NCBI GenBank assembly: GCA_030490835.1
Contig: CM059972.1
Span: forward strand, 5,176,264-5,240,263
Direction of reading: 5' to 3'
DNA length: 64,000 nt
Origin: Annona cherimola
Lineage: Eukaryota > Streptophyta > Magnoliopsida > Magnoliales > Annonaceae
Part shown: positions 59,050 through 64,000 of the stretch, one piece after another
How positions within the stretch are numbered: the stretch's first letter is position 1
How the letters are laid out: each line of letters opens with the position of its first letter
Translations under genes and position numbers: made by a program
Notes under the pieces: generated by a model
What the model was told of the DNA's origin: nothing
What the model saw: only the letters and a program-made list of their open reading frames with translations
The model's database searches: none

Positions 59050-60221
59050 CAGTGGAGGAAGAAAAGAAAGTAGCACAAACTAGACCAGATCGGTTGATTT
59101 CTTAGTAGATTTTAAAATATGAGTATCTAAATTAGTAGCAAGTGAAATTACGCAATCACTCCGCAACGTGAGACAAATCTCTGCTTTCGCGTTGCGGCAT
59201 TCGCGGCGTGGCTAACAGCTGTTCATCGGGTGGGCCATGGCCCCGGACGGAGATGCGATCGCGCAGATACGTCGACCATGTGCGCATGCAAGCCACTCAC
59301 ACTGTGCAATTTGGAGTCGGACGCGTACATGTTATTAATCAATTTTCATGATATTTACAGTAGAAGATATTTTTACAATTATTTTTACAAAATTATTCAT
59401 ATATCTAACTTATTTATTTTAAATTTATTTTTTCTACTCATTATCATTATTATTGGTCTCGAGTTTTTGGCTATTACCCAATAGGGGAGGGGTGAATTGG
59501 GTATTTTAAACTTTCACCTAAACAGAAATTTTAATTTTCTTCAGTTTAGTTTAATCCCTTAATGAAACAAATAAAAAATATAGAGAGAAATAAAGCAGTA
59601 AAAGCAAATACGCAAACCACAGCAATAGACACAGATTTTATAGTGGTTCGGGCAACCTTCCCTACTCCACTCTTCCAAGTTCACGTCCGTTTTGACTTAG
59701 GTTCCACTAGTGTATTATCAAATATTGCCACGAGAAACAGGCAACGAGTGAACTTTGGGAAGTAGGTAGAATTTTACAAGCTCAAAAGGAGAGGGATAAA
59801 ATCCCCAACCAAGAAGACACCTTTTTTTTTCTGACATTGCCTCCTTCCTTCCTTTGCTCGATTCACCTTAAAATTGCTACACTCACCATTACCAAAACCA
59901 TGAATGCTTTGTTTTATAAGATAGAATTTGTGTGAACTTTGTACTAATAAACCCTAATTTTAGTTGGGCGTCCGAAGAATCTGACAAGCCATTATTAGCT
60001 AAGGTCGAAGGACATCGTGGGAGAGTGTAGATAAAATCTTTAAAACTATAAACTAATTAAATGAAACAAAGTCATTCACCAAAATTTATAAAGAAATCAA
60101 GCAACGACGCAATAAGTTGGTTGATGCTAACTAGCAGAAAATTCAGAAAAGGTAAAAAGAAAAAAATAACAATTTGAGAAGGAAATTAAGTTTGCATCGA
60201 CCAAGGTTTAGTGAATTGACT

Positions 60222-60475
60222 ACTCACACTCACGCAATTCGGTTCCATTGAGATGGTGGTATTTGCTGACCAAAACTTGAGGATTAATAGCATACCGGTC
60301 GACTTCACCAATTATGTTGGGCGGAAGAGGCTCCCCATTGTTTTTTTTTCGGAGATACTATTCCGCAAGAACGTCATCCCTAGGATTGAGCCTGTAACCC
60401 GCGATGATCTTTGATCAAAACGAATGAATTTTTCCTCTCCTAAACCACTCCGCATGGATTATACTTCCCAACCAT
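60222..60475 (-). pseudogene. NAC subdomain A/B exon, array copy 3
   Basis: As copy 1, but GCGGAATAGTATCTC gives a stop at the same codon as copy 2. Nine-A run in frame with NNGEPLPPN. The shared stop ties copies 2 and 3 to one duplication. Confidence 0.8.
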
Positions 60476-61659
60476 CAGTGTAGGAGGAAAAAAAAGTAGC
60501 ACAAACTAGACCAGATCGGTTGATTTCTTGGGAGATTTTAAAATCTGAGTATCTAAATTAGTAGCCAGTGAAATTACGCAATCACTCCGCAACGTAAGAC
60601 AAATCTCTGCTTTCGCGCTGCGGCATTAGCGGCGTGGCTAACAGCTATTCATCGGGTGGGTCATGGCCCCGGACGGAGATGCGATCGCGCAGATACTTCG
60701 ACCATGTGCGCATGCAAGCCACTCACTCTGTGCAGTTTGGAGTCGGACAGTTTTGAGTCGAACGTGTACATGTTATTAATCAATTTTCATGATATTTACA
60801 TTAGAAGATATTTTTACAATTATTTTTACAAACTTATTCATATATCTAACTTATTTATTTTAAATTTATTTTCTCTACTCACTATCATTATTATTGGTCC
60901 CGAGGTTTTGGTTATTACCCAATAGGGGAGGAGGTGAATTGGGTATTTTAAACTTTTGACTTAAACAGAAATTTTCTTCAGTTTAGTTTAATCCTTAATA
61001 AAACAAATGTAGAATACGAAGAGAAATAAATCAGTAAAAGCAAATATGCAAACCACAGCAGTTGACACAGATTTTATAGTGGTTCGGGCAACCTTCCGTA
61101 CTCTATTCTTCCAAGTCCGCACCCGTTGTGACTTAGGTTCCATTAGTGTATTGCCAAATATTGCCACGAGAAACTGGTAACGAGTGAACTTTGGGATGTA
61201 GGTAGAATTTCGCAAGCTCAAAAGGAGTGAGATAAAATCCCCAACCAGGAAGACACCTTATTTTGTTTTCTTACATTGCCTCCTTCCTTCCTTTGCTCGA
61301 TTCACCTAAAAATATCTACACTCATCATTACCAAAACCATGAATGCTTTGTTTTATAAGATACAATTTGTGTGAACTTTGTACTAATAAACCCTAATTTT
61401 AGTTGGGCGTCGGAAGAATCTGACAAACCATTATTAGCTGAGGTCGAAGGACATCGTATGAGAGTGTAGATAAAATCTTTGAAACTATCAACTAAATAAA
61501 TGAAACAGAGTCATTCACCAAAATTTATAAAGAAATCAAGCAACGATGCAATAAGTTAGTTGATGCTAACTAGTAGAAAATTCAAAAAAGGTAAAAAGAA
61601 AAAAATAACGATTTGAGAAAGAAATTAAGTTTGCATCGACCAAGGTTTAATGAATTGAC

Positions 61660-61914
61660 TACTCAAACTCATGCAATTCAGTTCCATTGAGATGGTGGTA
61701 TTTGCTTACCAAAACTTTAGGGTTAATAGCATACAGGTCGACTTCACCAATTATGTTGGGCGAAAAAGGCTCCTTATTGTTTTTTGTCGGAGATACTCTT
61801 CTGCAAGAACGTCATACCAAGGATTGAACCTGTAATCCGCGTTGAATCTTTGATCAAAACGAACGAATTTTTCCTCTCCAGATCCACTCCTCATGGATTA
61901 TACTTTCCAACCAT
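61660..61914 (-). pseudogene. NAC subdomain A/B exon, array copy 4
   Basis: The VLAEEYLR codons are present, but a changed run (ACAAAAAAC) shifts the frame after YLR. The first donor-like site is lost (gcatgagt) while GTAGTC remains. Confidence 0.78.
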
Positions 61915-63060
61915 CAATGTAGGAGGAAAAGAAAGTAGCACAAACTAGACCAGATCGGTTGATTTCTTGGGAGATTTTAAAATCTGAGTATCTAAATTAG
62001 TAGCGAGTGAAATTACGCAATCACTCCGCAACGTGAGACAAATCTTTGCTTTCGCGCTACGGCATTAGCGGCATGGCTAACAGCTATTCATCGGATGGGC
62101 CATGGCCTAGGACGGAAATGCGATCGCGCAGATACGTCGACCATGTGCGCATGCAAGCTACTCGCTTTGTGCAATTTGGAGTCGGAGAGTTAGGAGTACG
62201 ACGCGTATATGTTATTAATCAATTTTCATGATATTTACAGTAGAAGATATTTTTACAATTATTTTTACAAAATTATTCATATATCTGACTTATTTATTTT
62301 AAATTTATTTTCTCTACTCATAATCATTATTGTTGGTCTCGAGTTTTTGGCTATTACCCAATAGGGGAGGGGTGAATTGGGTATTTTAAACTTTTCACTT
62401 AAACATCAATTTTCTTCAGTTTAGTTTAATCCCTTAATGAAACAAATGAAGAATATGGAGAGAAATAAAGCAGTAAAAGCAAATACGCAAACCACAGCAG
62501 TGGACACAGATTTTATAGTGGTTCGGGCAACCTTCCCTGCTCCATTCTTCCAAGCTCACACCATTGTGACTTAGTTTCCACTAGTGTATATTGCCATGAG
62601 AAACTGGCAACGAGTGAACTTTAGGATGTAGGTAGAATTTTGCAAGCTCAAAAGGAGTGGGATAAAATCCCCAACCAGGAAGACACCTTATTTTATTTTC
62701 TTACATTGCCTTCTTCCTTCCTTTGCTCGATTCACCTAAAAATCTCTACACTCAACATTACCAAAATCATGAATGCTTTGTTTTATAAGATACAATTTGT
62801 GTGAACTTTGTACTAATAAACCCTGATTTTAGTTGGGCGTCTGAAGAATCCGACAAGCCATTATTAGCTGAGGTTGAAGGACATCGTGAGAGAGTGTAGA
62901 TAAAATATTTGAAACTATAAACTAAATTTATAAAGAAATCAAGCAACAACGCAATAAGTTAGTTGATGCTAACTAGCAAAAAATTCAAAAAAGGTAAAAA
63001 GAAAAAATAACGATTTGAGAAAGAAATTAAGTTTACATCGACCAAGGTTTAATGAATTGA

Positions 63061-63318
63061 CTACTCACATTCACGCAATTCAGTTCCATTGAGATGGTGG
63101 TATTTGCTGACCAAAACTTGAGGATTAATAGCATACAGGTCAACTTCACCAATTATGTTGGGCAGAAGAGGCTCCCCATTATTATTTTTTTCGGAGATAC
63201 TCTTCCGCAAGAACGTCATCCCTAGGATTGAACCTGTAATCCGCGTTGAATCTTTGATCAAAACGAATGAATTTTTCCTCTCCTGATCCACTCCCCATGG
63301 ATTATACTTTCCAACCAT
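63061..63318 (-). pseudogene. NAC subdomain A/B exon, array copy 5
   Basis: The longest open frame of the five (94 codons counted from an upstream ATG at 63345), because its shifts cancel: it reads MVGKYNPWGVDQERKNSF, then out of frame through the GYRF block, and returns to frame at NNNGEP and IIGEVDLYAINPQVLVSKYH. The A-run is changed to AATAATAAT. The open frame therefore does not encode an intact NAC domain. Confidence 0.8.
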
Positions 63319-64000
63319 CAGTGTAGAAGGAAAAGAAAGTAGCACAAACTAGACCAGATCGGTTGATTTCTTGAGAGATTTTAAAATCTGAGTATCCAAA
63401 TTAGTAGCGAGTGAAATTACGCAATCACTCAGCAACGTGAGACAAATCTCTGCTTCGCGCTGCGGCATTAGCGGCATGGCTAACAGCTGTTCATCGGATG
63501 GGCCATAGCCCCGGACGTAGGTGCGATCGCGCAGATACATCGATCATGTGCACATGGAAGCCACTCGCTTTGTGCAGTTTGGAGTCGGAGAGTTAGGAGT
63601 ATGATGCGTACGTGTTATTAATCAATTTTCATGATATTTACAGTAGAAGATATTTTTACAAAATTATTCATATATCTAACTTATTTATTTTAAATTTATT
63701 TTCTCTGCTCATTATCATTATTGTTGGTCCCGAGTTTTTGGCTATTACCCAATAGGGGAGGGGTGAATTGGGTATTTTAAACTTTTTACTTAAACGAAAA
63801 TTTTCTTCAGTTTAGTTTAATCCCTTAATGAAACAAATGAAGAATATGGAGAGAAATAAAGCAGTAAAAGCAAATATGCAAATCACAGCAGATTTTATTA
63901 TGGTTCGGACAACCTTCCCTATTCCACTCTTCCAAGCTCACACCGTTGTCACTTAGGTTCCCCTAGTGTATTTTCAAATATTGCCACGGGGAACTGACAA

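Larger units (their letters stand above)
56911..64000. repeat. Tandem array of 1.42-1.44-kb units, each with a NAC exon fragment
   Basis: At least five units. Measured at the landmark 'gttgggcgtc' the spacings are 1423, 1424, 1439 and 1430 bp (57121, 58544, 59968, 61407, 62837). Approximate unit starts are 56911, 58336, 59764, 61197 and 62626, and the window ends just before the next start. Plus-strand order in a unit: 'gcaagctcaaaaggag' block, NAC exon on the minus strand, its GC-richer leader with 'gcgatcgcgcagata', an AT-rich R2-like piece, then a 'tttatagtggttcgg' module. The units are about 90% alike by eye and differ by substitutions and small indels. Confidence 0.92.

Noticed and set aside
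63061..63345. The 94-codon frame in array unit 5 as an intact NAC gene
   Set aside because: It passes the GYRF block out of frame, lacks subdomains C-E, and stops at the exon edge.

Overview
The window is nuclear DNA of a flowering plant. It is AT-rich, its genes have GT-AG introns and plant-type products (a thaumatin-like protein, a PORR organelle RNA-binding protein, the nuclear-pore protein Aladin, a nucleus-encoded plastid ribosomal protein L21, and a NAC transcription factor), and the spaces between them are packed with non-autonomous DNA transposons, a truncated LINE, a solo LTR and SINE-like pieces. I could not fix the lineage below angiosperm. There is nothing prokaryotic here: no operon, no CRISPR array.

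Layout. 1-5.4 kb: AT-rich repeats, including a long inverted-repeat element (about 1.37-3.2 kb) with a GC-richer core, a foldback MITE, and many copies of a MITE family with TGTTTG-type ends (called R2 here). 5.85-6.71 kb: an intact thaumatin-like gene on the minus strand. 8.99-9.76 kb: a 5'-truncated LINE with a target-site duplication. 9.8-14.8 kb: a decayed, possibly CACTA-like element bounded by GGTTGC motif clusters, interrupted by a 1.2-kb hAT-like element. 17.05-18.31 kb: a solo LTR with a 5-bp duplication. 20.16-21.41 kb: an intact PORR gene. 22.8-27.6 kb: decayed repeats with an inverted pair and a nested hAT-like element. 27.73-35.46 kb: an intact 14-exon Aladin gene whose predicted exons sum to 1338 nt (445 aa); one intron looks like a U12-type AT-AC intron and another has a GC donor, and its largest intron carries two hAT-like insertions.

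38.8-40.65 kb: the last two exons of a NAC gene on the minus strand, with two frame lesions and no first exon nearby. 43.08-46.08 kb: the five exons of plastid RPL21, with two frame lesions. 47-57 kb: mosaic duplications. One is a second copy of the RPL21 promoter, exon 1 and part of intron 1 (52.97-55.33 kb), split by a hAT-like element and preceded by three consecutive foldback elements. 56.9-64.0 kb: a tandem array of at least five units of about 1.42-1.44 kb. Each unit holds, on the minus strand, a decayed exon for NAC subdomains A and B, the part missing from the NAC gene at 40 kb.

Three loci (thaumatin, PORR, Aladin) read cleanly over about 3.3 kb of coding sequence, so the lesions at the NAC and RPL21 loci are more likely real decay than general sequence error, though each small indel needs independent confirmation. 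The most unusual structure is the array of NAC first-exon units lying upstream, on the same strand, of a NAC gene that lacks its first exon.
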